A stretch of 64,000 nt of DNA, taken from assembly GCA_949592205.1 (NCBI GenBank), contig CATIUR010000003.1, forward strand, positions 143,879,259 through 143,943,258, given 5' to 3'. Numbering within the stretch: position 1 is the first letter of the stretch; the number at the start of each line of letters is the position of its first letter. Shown here in pieces: positions 54,030-64,000 of the stretch. The position numbers were made by a program, and so were the translations under genes. This DNA comes from Helichrysum umbraculigerum (lineage: Eukaryota; Streptophyta; Magnoliopsida; Asterales; Asteraceae). A model generated the notes under the pieces. The model was not told where the DNA came from. It did no database searches and worked only from the letters and a program-made list of their open reading frames with translations.

Positions 54030-55415
54030 TGATCCATCCTTCTTCTTGACGAACAAAACCGGAGCTCCCCACGGTGAAAAGCTCGGTCGGATGAATCCTA
54101 AATCCAACAGTTCTTGCAACTGTGCAGACAGTTCCTGCATTTCTGATGGAGCTAGACGGTAAGGCGCACGAGCAATCGGTGCAGCTCCCGGCACTAGGTC
54201 GATATGAAATTCAACCTGCCGAGAAGGTGGTAACCCTGGTAGCTCGTCAGGAAATACTCCTGGGTAGTCTCGTACTACGGCCACGTCGTCTATGCGTCGC
54301 TCCTCGGGTTTCTTATCCACAACATGTACCAAAAATGCTTGGTACCCTTTTCGTAGATACTTATTTGCCTTCATGCATGTAATCGTTTTCACCATACGAT
54401 TACTCTTTTCTCCTTGAATCATCAACATTTCTCCTGACGGTAAAGGTAACCGTACAATCTTTTCATGACAGATGATCTCCGCGCGGTTTAGGGATAACCA
54501 ATCCATACCAACCACTATATCGAAGCTCCCTAGTTCTACCGGTAGTAAGTCTATCTTGAAAGAATGACCTTCTAACATTAAGGAACATCCTGGTACTATT
54601 TCTCCTGATTCAATCAACTTACCATCGGCTAGCTCTACAGTATATTTGTTCTCTAGCTTAAGGGATTCGATCTCTAATAGTGGTCTAAACTCAGTGGACA
54701 CAAAGCTTAAATCAGCACCGGAATCAAATAACACAGAAGCAAAGTGGTTGTTTACAAGAAACGTACCAGTGACCGTGTTAGGATCCTGACGTGCCTCTGG
54801 TGCTCCTAACATGAACACGCGTCCACGAGCTGGCTGATCATTGTTGTTGTTCGCCCGATTGTTGTTGTTGTTGGCTTGGTTGTTGTTGTTTCCACGGTTG
54901 TTTCCATTGTTGTTGCGGTCACGAGCGTTGTTGGCGTTACGGTTTTGGTTATTGAGTCGAGGGCATCGATTTCGATAGTGCCTCGTGTCGCCACACTCAA
55001 AACATCCTTGGTTTTGGCGAACAGTGTTTCCCTTAGGGGTAGGGTTTACCTTACAGTTCTGGGTTTTGTGACCCCATCCCTTACAGCTGTCGCAAAACCA
55101 ACATTCACCCTCATGGTGTTTGCTGCACTTTCCACACTTAGGTTTGTTACCCAAGTATGGTTTTGGTTCCACAATGGTGGCAGCGTAAGACTTTGGATTT
55201 CCAGATCCTTTCTTGTTGGATTGACCTTGACGGTCATTCCACTTACGCTTCTTACCTTCAGAACTACCAGCTTCAGCACCGCTCGGCTCGACCTTAACCG
55301 ACACAGTCTTCTTGGTCAATGTCCCCATTCTAACTGCTTCATCAGTCAAGCTCTGCGCTAGGGTAACAGCGCTCCTGAAGGTGTCAGGTTTGGAGGACGT
55401 AACTAAACTCCTGAT
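54030..55415 (-). pseudogene. gag-pol: G2 gag zinc knuckles, protease and RT start
   Basis: Continues the Gag frame. It contains zinc knuckles (CGKCSKHHEGECWFC, CFECGDTRHYRNRC) within an Asn-rich region, the protease (VLFDSGADLSFV, VVGMDWLS), the linker to pol and the first RT residues (GFIRPSFSPWGAPVLFVKKKDGS). The frame is then cut by the G3 LTR at the TGATC duplication. Confidence 0.9.
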
Positions 55416-56081
55416 CTATGGTGCCAGTCCATACACATAGCGTTCAATACGCTTGTACTCAGGCGTTACCATATGTGGCACAAGACGAGCTAGTTCTTGG
55501 AACCTAGTTGTATAACTAGTGATATCAGCACCAATCATAGCAATGTTCCACAGCTCCGTCTCAATTTTCTGCATCTCACTTCGAGGGCAGAATTCTTCCA
55601 TCATCATACGCTTCAATGTTTCCCATGTCATGGAATAAGCAGCTGGTCGCCCCATCGACTGAACTTGACTATTCCACCAAGTCAAAGCTTTATCAGCAAG
55701 TGTGCAGGCAACATACTTTACCGCAGTGTCTGGTAGACAATCACTGATGTCCAACCCAGAATCCATCTTTTCTATCCAGTGTATAATACCAATAGCACCT
55801 TCAGTGCCACAGAAAGGAGGTGGTTTACAAGCCTGAAATGTCTTATATGAACACCCTCGGCGGTTATTCACAACAGTCTCAGCAATAACAGGGGTCGATC
55901 CACTGTTATTAACCCCCGTCTCACGGTTTCGACTTGCCTCATACTCGGCAATACCCTCAGCAATGCGTCTAGTAATCATCTGTTCCGTAGTTTCCTCAGT
56001 GTTAGGTGGTGGAACGGTTTCAGTTGTAGGAGGTACAGTTGTTTTCTGACTGTTCCTAGTAATTCTTCTTTTTGGCGGCAT
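55416..56081 (-). pseudogene. gag: G2 gag, N-terminal part
   Basis: A 221-residue frame from the ATG at 56081 (MPPKRRITRNSQK), with the retrotransposon Gag capsid domain (AIGIIHWIEKMDSGLDISD, CTLADKALTWWNSQVQS, YTTRFQELARLVPHM). It ends at TAG 55416-55418 where G3 has an open codon in the matching segment. The downstream ORF is in the same frame, so this is a single nonsense change in one Gag. Confidence 0.9.
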
Positions 56082-56946
56082 GATTCAGTTCTGCGATGAA
56101 TAATATGCAGAAGTCAATGCCAAGATAATGAATGTGATGAACAAGATTTCACATTGTCTATCAAATGAATAGTATAGAAAATTTGAAAGAATGAGGTTTC
56201 ACATTGAATGTCGCACGACTTTGAAACACCCATATGTACTTTGTACAATATAATCACGTTGGCCAGGCGTCATTATATAATGCCAAATACATATTTCTTT
56301 TCATCATCGATCAAGCGCAAACAATGTTTTAGGGAATTCAAGATAAAATCAATAATTCAAGGTATAGTAGGTTTTCAAAGTTGCAAGAAATGGTTTCAAC
56401 ACTTATTACGTGGTAATTCTTCTATCACATGTATATAGAGATGAATATAATTCGCACGAAATTTCAAATCGAACCTAATCTATATTTACATCATTTCATA
56501 CAAAACTTGATGATATCTTCTATATCCATCAAGAGTGGTTTCCAATACAACACAAGTTATACAGTACTAATTAGACTAAACTTAGCTATTCCTAGATCTT
56601 AACGAGATAATTATATTCCTACGACAGTTCTTCATCAGTTCATTATTAAGCTATCTTTAGCCATGTTCTCTGTCGCAGTGTAGATTTTTCACTTATGACA
56701 GGTTCTGCCATTTTTCCAGTTTCAAGGAATCTATAGGTTACAAAACATATTTCAGTATCCATAGTTATGTAGTCTCTATTGACAATCCTTACTGTGACAA
56801 AAGAAATTGTGTGTGACGTGTCAGTCGTATGTTAGATGTATGCAAATGTATGTATGTATGAATGCATGAATGTTCTAGCTAAGGCTATAGTCTAGGTCTC
56901 TAAGGTTTTCAGTCACCTAAAGACTTCTAGTTCGCTATAACCAATG
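56082..56946 (-). other. G2 untranslated leader
   Basis: About 0.87 kb between the primer binding site and the gag ATG. No ORF comparable to the leader ORFs of G1 and G3 is visible on the minus strand. Confidence 0.55.
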
Positions 56947-56958
56947 GCTCTGATACCA
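56947..56958 (-). other. G2 primer binding site (initiator tRNA-Met)
   Basis: The minus-strand sequence TGGTATCAGAGC lies four bases inside the 5' LTR. Confidence 0.92.
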
Positions 56959-56962
56959 AGTC

Positions 56963-59900
56963 TGTCACACCCCAAAAATCCATAATTGCGTTTATTTAAT
57001 GTTTAGCGGAAGCAAGTTAAGATTAGCGGAAGCATTATGTGTAAATAGTTTAACATCGGGGTGATGACGTATACAATTGTGCATTCATCGTATCAGAGCA
57101 TATGATCATACAGAACATAATATATAAAGGATGCCAAATTTAAACAGTTGTTACAAAAGTAGTACGACTATGTAAGTCGTACAGTAGTAATAGAGTTTAA
57201 AACATTTAAGTTTTACAATACATATGTTAATATAAGATTTCATGAGTATAACTGCAATGTCTGCAGTAATACAGAGGAAATCCTCAAAAGCTGTCCCATA
57301 AAGTATGGCATCCTAAGTAGTCCAGGGTTGTCATCCTGAATGCATGCGATTCTTACTTACGTTGCTAATTTCCTGTAAAACATAGAAAGAAAGTCGTCAA
57401 CAAATATGTTGAGTGAATTCACAGGTTTTGTATAAATATGTGGTATGTTAAACCATTTATGTTTAAGTTATTGAAATGTTATTCAATAAATAAAAGTTTG
57501 CAGATTTTGCAAAATATAAGTTTGTAGGGTTGTTACCCTAAAATACAGATTTATGTGGGTTGTTACCCAAAAGGTATGTCTGGTTGTTTACCAGAATATA
57601 AATATAATCAGTACGTATACTTAACTAAAACAGTTGTAGGATATGTTCATCCTAAATAATAATGTGGGAATGCTTAGACTATAATCCCCTGAAAGGTGAG
57701 CTAAACCTCGCAGGTTAAAGTAACGCGACCTAACCCTATAACCAAACCACAACCAAAACTTATGTTGTTTGCCTGAAGGACAATTAAGTATACGCTCCAT
57801 CCACAGGAGGGTCGTCACGGCAATAGTACTATTCGTATACTCAGTGGCTAGAGTCACCTAGCTAATGGTTATAGTCTGCATGACATAAGGTCTTTCATGC
57901 ACACATTTCAAGTCTGGGTCCGTACTAGGATATGTTGTCTAATTCCCAAAACAGTTGTGAAATAATATTTCATATCAAACAGTTGTATAAAGCAATAAAG
58001 CATTTATATAATTTGCTGCATATGTTTGCATGCAGTTTCTATGTTTACACCCCTATGTTTAAAACAGAAAACATTTGTAAAGTAGGGGCTGTGAACTCAC
58101 GGTAGTTTGCTCGGTATGAAAGCTAGCAGCCAAACAGATAATTGCCCAAGGTATGTTAACCTATACAATAAATATATTAACATAAGTACGTTTGATTTGT
58201 TTTAATCACTTATGTTAACATTTTGTTCGTTTGAAGAAATGGTTGATTTCTTATTAATGTAAGTTGTTAACTTTGTTAGTGACATTATGTAGAAATATTG
58301 TTATTATTTCTCAAATCGTACACTTGTTAAGTGTACAAACCAATATGTGATTGTTTATTTAACGGAAGGTCGTTTTGTTTTCATTTGTACATATACTTTG
58401 TATATAGTTGTACATATAATTCGATTTGTCATTTCAATATCATTGTTTGTACATATATTTGTTTTATATATGTATACGTATGTAAATATACTTGTTGTAT
58501 ATTATTAAGTTATACGTTTGTTAAACGTGCAATTCGATTGTGTATATATATATATGTAAATATATAGTTACAAGTGTCGTATATATTTATTTAACCAATA
58601 CGTTGTTTACGTATAAAAATATATATAAGTTTTCATTTGTTAAGAAGACGTTTGTTTGTGAATATAATATATTCCATTTCAAATTAATTTAACTTTCTTT
58701 TGTTACAATTAAAGAATTGTATTGAAGTGCAGGGTTATATATGAAAATATATAAATATAGCACTTATAACAACCGCTACATTTGATTATTTTATTATTAT
58801 TTGATTATTTTATTATTATTTGATTTGGAGCATATTATAATAATCAATCTATTTCTATTTTATATTATTATTTGCATGCAACCGTTCTATTTTCTATTGT
58901 TTTAAAAACATACGCGATACGTGAATTTATTTCCGTTTACAAAATAAATATCATCACTTTCTAAAATTATCGTACACGTTTATTTAAATCATTGTTACTG
59001 ATTTCGAATCGAGTTTTAACGATTATATAAACGTATAAGTTTTATATACATATATCGTTTGTTCGTACGAAATAAATAAGTCCAATGTCCGTGTCTCGGA
59101 TATACCACATTAATGTATTATTAATAGTTTACAATGTCTCGGTGATGTATCATATAAATGGGATCGTTTGTATTTAAAATAAAAGTCAAATTGTTGACCA
59201 GACGCGGGAATCCGCCGTATTCAGTGGAATCCGCCGGATTCAAGTCAAAAGGTTGGAATACGCCGGATTCGAGTGAATCCGCCGTATTCATCATAGTTTC
59301 ATACGGTTTCGTTTTAGGTTGGGAATACGCCGTATTTAAATGAATACGCCGTATTCTTTTGTGTTCACAAGGTTGGTCGTGTGAAGATTTGGGAATACGC
59401 CGGATTCGGTTGAATCCGCCGTATTCAATCGTGTTCATAAAACGTTCATGTAGAACTTTGGGGAATCCGCCGTATTCAGGTGAATACGCCGGATTCGGGC
59501 GTGTCTTTTACTCGTTCATCGTTTTAGCCGAAGGTTTGTGTGCGAGTCGTACGTGGGAATCCGCCGGATTCCTTTGAATCCGCCGGATTCGTTTGGTTTT
59601 TGGTTATGAATACGCCGGATTCAATGGAATCCGCCGGATTCGTTGCTCGTTTCAGTCCCCTGTTCGTGTCTGTTAAAACATATCTGTATATTTGTTTGTC
59701 TCAATCTTTTATACATCAATACCAAATGTTTGTAACATCAATATATAACATTTTAACAACTTAATATTAACCTTTAACATGTTTTTGTTTACAAATTTTG
59801 GATTTAGAGATTTTGGTTTTATAAACCCATTTTCAAGAACAATCAAGAAATCATCCAATTTATATGTTATATGTTATGATTATGATGTAAATACATGTTA

Positions 59901-60810
59901 TATAATGAAATGGAAGTGTAGAAATCAAAGAGATAGATTTTCTTACAAAGAGATGAAGGTGGTGATGATGATCAGACGATGATGATGATCTTGGTTAAGC
60001 TTCTGCTTCCTGATCTTGTTGCTACTGATCTTGTGTAATTTTAGTGAGGAAGAAGAAGATAGATGGATGTGTGTGTGTTTGTGAAATCTTCAGGAAGAAG
60101 GAAATGAGAGGGAACAGAGATGATCAACGAGTATGGTTCAAATACAGAAGGTGGTCGCCAATAATTGAAGTTTGGTGGCCACTTTTGGTACATCAGTTTC
60201 GAGTACGGGTATAATTATAGCAATATAAAAATAAACAATTTATATTTTTATTTTGTAGGTGTTCTCCTGGTTCGTTATTTATGATCCGTATAATGATATT
60301 ATCATTATTTTAAATAGATGTACAATTTTGTACATTTTACTGCGTTCAACTATTTGAGCGCCAAATTTCAGTTAATTTAGGATTTCATATTTTGAGGTAA
60401 TGTTCTAATTACTTCCAAATGAATGAGAAAATTTGTATTTTTATGATTCGACCTTTTATGTGCGTTTTAGAATTGTTTCTGTTCTTTTATAATACGTTTT
60501 ATGTTAAACGCATAATTAGACCTTTTTATCTATTTGTTATAGATATATAAATACTCGTAATTAATAATTGAGTTATTAATGACTTTTGTGTCACGAACTT
60601 TTGTTATTTATTTTTGTCGGGTTCGTTCCGATATATTTGTACGTAACTTTTAATATTTACGTATTGAGTATTACTTTTTTTTTTTTTAAAGTACTGGGCT
60701 TGCTAGGCTTACATCACATCAAGAAGTTTTGTTAAAACTTAATCAGGAAATTAGCGTAAGAATGCACATGCTTAAATGTTAATTAATACCTAATTTGGAG
60801 AGTTGTCACA
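56963..60810 (-). repeat. G2 5' LTR (3848 bp)
   Basis: Near-identical to the 3' copy, with a homopolymer-length difference near 60675. It is followed by GGAAG and host DNA. Confidence 0.95.
59208..59641. repeat. G2 palindrome array, 5' LTR copy
   Basis: The same seven dyads at the same offset in the second LTR, with no unit changed as far as I can read. Confidence 0.95.
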
Positions 60811-60815
60811 GGAAG

Positions 60816-61825
60816 TAACTAAACAATCCGCTCACCTTGAATTTCCTTGAGGCATATGCATAATATCATCGTCATCTTCATCCTTCAAATGATTCACCAT
60901 CATCAAAATCATTCTAACACTCATGATGGCCCGATTAAAAAAGAAAAAAAAAATTATCATCAAACTTTCAGATGCGAACATAAATGGGGAAGAAAAGAGG
61001 CGGAAGAAGCAAAATGGAGATCCTGTAGAGAGAATCATGAAGTTGAAGATGAATATGTAATTGTAAATGGAGGAAGAAAATGGAAGTGAAAAAACTGATG
61101 AAGAAGGGAGATTTGATTTGTTTGGGCTGTGGTAGGAACTAATTTCAATGTAGGTGTGATACTTAGCAGACAAACCAATAAAGTCTGTTGCAGTATCCAA
61201 GAAAATTAGCGGCCTTTTACAAGGTCATCTATTTAAACTCACAACAAAATTTAAATCAACTTATTTTCAGATTATTAGAAAAACTCAAAATCATGAGAAA
61301 AATCCTTGATTCTCACCATGTCCACATCAGCATGGTTTCTTTCTTATATTGGGCCACATCAGCGGAATGACATCAGCTTTAACTTCCTTATATTAGATAG
61401 GAAAGATTCCGGCGACGGACGGATTTGTGGTCGGAAATGAGGTGTTGCATTGGACGTTTATTAATAGGTGGGGTACTGCTGTGTTTTATGAGAGAGATGT
61501 AGGTGGGGTCTTGTTTGGAGATTAGTAAAAAACTTAAAAACGTGTTAATAGTTTTAGGGGCATACTTGTCAATTCGCATTAAAGTTCCTTTTATGCCGTA
61601 AAAATGTACTTGTAAGAATATGCTCCCAATTTTTATTGTGGGGTTGACCTTAACATTATGTATTGTTAGCTAAAAGTATTAAGTGTGGATAAAATGTGTA
61701 CATATGAAAAACCTAAAGGGGGTAAAAGATACAAAATGAAACAATCTATTTAAAGTTTTACAGTATTATTTTTTCATCATCCCTGTTCTGTTCTCAGTGA
61801 GTTGGTATCTGCAGGTTTTAAAAAA
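60816..61825. other. Intergenic region and promoter side of the host gene
   Basis: About 1 kb between G2 and the ATG of the host gene. On the minus strand, 60836-61140 could be a first exon: a short frame with DEDDDDIMHMPQGNS ends at AAG|GTGAGC, a good donor site. 61141-61825 has no ORF of note and should contain the host promoter and 5' leader; I could not pick a clear TATA box. Confidence 0.35.
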
Positions 61826-64000
61826 ATGGCAGAAGATTGGGAAATACATTTACGAACATTATCTTCAAGCGCCAGAGACTCGAATTTCTCCAACGATCCC
61901 GCTTCAGATTCCTCTCTTCTTCATTCTGTAATTTTACTAATTTCTATCCTATTAACAATTTAGGGCTTTCTTCATCATTTATATTTTACAATTATTATGT
62001 TTATTGTAGGTCAGGAAGCTCATTCAGCTCTGTAAAATTGAAAATTCCGAGAATCTGATAGCTAGGGTTCATCCTCAGCTCAATAAAATATTTCAACGTT
62101 CGGTTTCATCGATTTCGCAATCTGGATCCTCTTCGGGACTTCTTTTATTGGTAATTTAACTCTTAAACTGCAATTAATTTCATTGATTTGTTGTATATTT
62201 ACATATTGATGTATGAATATATTTGCAATTCAGGCTATACTTCAATTTTTCATTGATTATGGAGAATTTGTTCTACATGATGCTGATCCTAGTTTACGAA
62301 CTTTTTTTCGGTCATGCTTGAGCCGGTAATATACACATTCGTCTCGATATTGATAGGATAAACTTCATAGGTTTTCATAGTGATTAATATTTACTTGCTA
62401 AATATATCTATATAATAATTAGAGGTCAGCTTTTAAATCAAGTTGTTTTTGTATTGACTGCAGTGAGTTTGCTGACCCTGTTGTTGCAGAGGCAACTCTT
62501 GATTTTTTGAATCTGAACAAGAGGAAAATATTACTTTCATTTCCAACTTTACTCCCTCAGGTATGGTGTGTGCTGTGTAAAGTATGTACTACTGTTTACT
62601 TAATCATGTAGTAATGTTAGTTATAGAGTTTGTATGACAAGGAAACTTATTTTAAATAGATGTTTCAGCATTTACAGTTTTACATATGGTTTAACGCACA
62701 ATTTTGATTTCCATGTGTGTATTTTCAGTTTTATCCATTGATGCTTAAGCTGATAGCATGGAATGGAGAGAAGTAAGTACTTCCTTCCTTTGTTTGTTTT
62801 AGTTATTTATTTGCATATCGACGCTTTCATCTTGTTGATAAGATGGTGTGTTATTCTATAGCAGCATTACTTTTAATGTTGTATGATTGTTCCCCTTTTC
62901 ACACATGCAGATTAGAAAAGTCATTCCTAAGAGTGTTTCCTGGTTTAATGTCTCCTGGGTCATTTCTTCCTCTATTTATATCACTTGTTGATTTACCAGG
63001 TGAGATCCATATCTTCTTAATAGCTTGACTTATTATGGATCATGCAATGCAAAACTGACATTGTCTTAAATAGTGTTGATTGTGGCACTGGAAAAGGTGG
63101 AAAAAAGTTCTGGACCACTAATTGGTAGCAGCATAGCTTCAATCCAGAAGAGTGCAGCTCCAGAGGTAGTCTTTCAGAAACTTGTGTATGTATAATTGAT
63201 GTGTATTGCGTATATAAACTCTGATGATCCTTTTTGTACACAGATGCTGTTAGCCCTTATGGATGAAGCATATACTGGCTCAACCATAGGGGATGGAGGT
63301 GCGGACTCTGAATCTGAAGACAACAGTTCAATTACTTATGATCCACTATTTCTTGAACTTCTTAAAGATGAAAATGATGGCCTTGCTGTATGGTATCATT
63401 ACTTGCTATTTTTTTAAGTATGAAAGTCATGTATGGTTGGAACTCTACCTAAAGGTGGGCAATGTTAACCCATTCACTTGAAAACGGATTGATTCAGGTT
63501 ATGTCTTAACTCCAATTTGTCTAATGGGCCTAACTAAAAAACTGAACTAAAATGGAATTGTGTTAAATGGGTTGGAATCTCATGAAAGTGTTATTCAAAT
63601 GTTTTCCACCTCCTAGACCAATATATTCAAACAAATTATATATGATGTTGATAATATAGTTTTTGTTATTATATTTTATGCATGACTTATTAGTAAAATC
63701 GAAATTGGACTAAAGAGTTGATGGGTCAACCGTCAACCCAATATGACCCAACCCATTTGACCCGTGTTGCAGTTGGTACAACATAGGTTTCTCCTGATTC
63801 ATTCTTTCATGAATTGCTGAAACCGAAAAGCAGCTCATCAACTTTAAGCCCCTTATTCAAACTAACTCTTCAAATGAACTAGTTTGTCTCTCAAATGTCC
63901 AATTTCCAAATTGAAACTTTTCTTGACACACTGTTGACATTTTTCTCAGAATTTTAATCACCTGTTTTGAGATATTACCCAACCCACCCAATTTGCCACC
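61826..64000 (+). CDS. AP5Z1: AP-5 complex subunit zeta-1, 5' part (eight exons, continues beyond window)
   Basis: Eight exons join in frame at GT-AG sites: 61826-61927, 62010-62150, 62234-62325, 62464-62560, 62729-62772, 62911-62999, 63074-63165 and 63244-63387. The encoded 267 residues start MAEDWEIHLRTLSSSARD and include AILQFFIDYGEFVLHDADP, FFRSCLSREFADPVVAEAT, PLMLKLIAWNGEKLEKSF, VALEKVEKSSGPLIGSS and MLLALMDEAYTGSTIGDGG. By memory this matches plant AP-5 complex subunit zeta, including the SFPTLL...LIAWN and LVDLP blocks shared with animal AP5Z1. AP-5 is a late-endosomal adaptor complex; zeta is a helical-repeat scaffold subunit that in animals works with SPG11/SPG15. The ATG is the first in the leader and fits the family start. 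The last intron runs off the window. It is the only non-mobile gene I am confident of here. Confidence 0.78.
63453..64000. mobile_element. Possible non-autonomous DNA transposon in intron 8
   Basis: Inside intron 8 the sequence begins with AAAGGTGGGCAATGTTAACCC and the window ends with ACCCAACCCACCCAATTTGCCACC-type sequence, roughly complementary. The interior contains repeated CCCAACCC / ATGGGTCAACC-type phrases typical of plant hAT-like MITEs. The right end may lie outside, so no target duplication can be checked. Confidence 0.3.

Larger units (their letters stand above)
36804..60810 (-). mobile_element. G2: chromovirus Ty3/gypsy element, interrupted by G3
   Basis: On the minus strand, with LTRs of 3848-3849 bp at 56963-60810 (5') and 36804-40652 (3') and target duplication GGAAG (36799-36803, 60811-60815). 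Without G3 it is about 13.3 kb. It has an initiator tRNA-Met PBS, a PPT, Gag with zinc knuckles, DSGAD protease, RT, RNaseH, integrase and a chromodomain-like C-terminus. By eye the LTRs differ at about six positions, so insertion is recent, but three nonsense codons break the polyprotein. Confidence 0.93.

Noticed and set aside
59121..59438. 105-codon ORF across the G2 palindrome array
   Set aside because: The repeated peptide phrases simply reflect the 15-bp units; the frame is not kept through the whole array.
60832..61200. 122-codon minus-strand ORF next to the G2 end
   Set aside because: Runs through a poly-T/poly-Phe tract and looks like leader sequence; only its last part may be exonic, as noted in the findings.

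Overview
The window is repeat-rich plant nuclear DNA. About 58 kb of the 64 kb is two nests of LTR retrotransposons, next to the 5' part of one ordinary intron-containing host gene. The lineages present (Tat and Tekay-type Ty3/gypsy, SIRE-type Ty1/copia) and the SIRE 3' gene, which resembles proteins I remember as common in Asteraceae gene predictions, suggest a eudicot, probably Asteraceae. The species cannot be told from the sequence.

Nest 1 (458-34423). The outer element is a Tat-lineage Ty3/gypsy element read on the minus strand: LTRs of 507 bp, target duplication ATATC, gag-protease, then RT-RNaseH-second RNaseH-integrase. It also carries a spliced gene on the opposite strand (25352-27900) related to the 'putative gypsy type transposase' family. 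Its 3' LTR was split by a SIRE-type Ty1/copia element (519-24339, minus strand, duplication GCAGG) whose two 591-bp LTRs look identical. The SIRE element carries gag, an intact 1141-codon pol, and downstream of pol a six-exon, roughly 1030-codon gene with five GT-AG introns and three in-frame stops. A Tekay-like chromovirus derivative, here called G1 (13352-22589, duplication CCATG), sits in the SIRE gag. G1 has lost gag, protease and RNaseH.

Between the nests (34429-36798) I see an (AT)n tract of about 100 bp and no confident gene.

Nest 2 (36804-60810). G2 is a chromovirus with 3.85-kb LTRs and duplication GGAAG, interrupted in RT by G3 (43287-54029, duplication TGATC), a second chromovirus with 2.68-kb LTRs. 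G2 has three nonsense codons. G3 has lost part of its integrase core.

Right flank (60816-64000). The first eight exons of a host gene run on the plus strand from 61826; the product best fits AP-5 complex subunit zeta-1. A possible divergent first exon lies at about 60836-61140, and G2 lies 20 bp inside its putative first intron.

The most unusual signal is that each of the five elements carries clusters of its own short CG-centred motif: GCGACGT in G1, CGACACT/AGTGTCG and CGTCACT/AGTGACG in G3, paired 15-bp palindromes of the type GAATMCGCCGKATTC in G2, TCGAYTCGC in SIRE, and ACCGAA/TTCGGT in the Tat element. In G1 and G3 the arrays sit at the same place between homologous flanks, yet the motifs differ. 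Four of the elements also encode extra proteins outside gag-pol. This recalls the VANC/VANDAL anti-silencing system of Arabidopsis, but no link between an extra protein and a motif is shown here.
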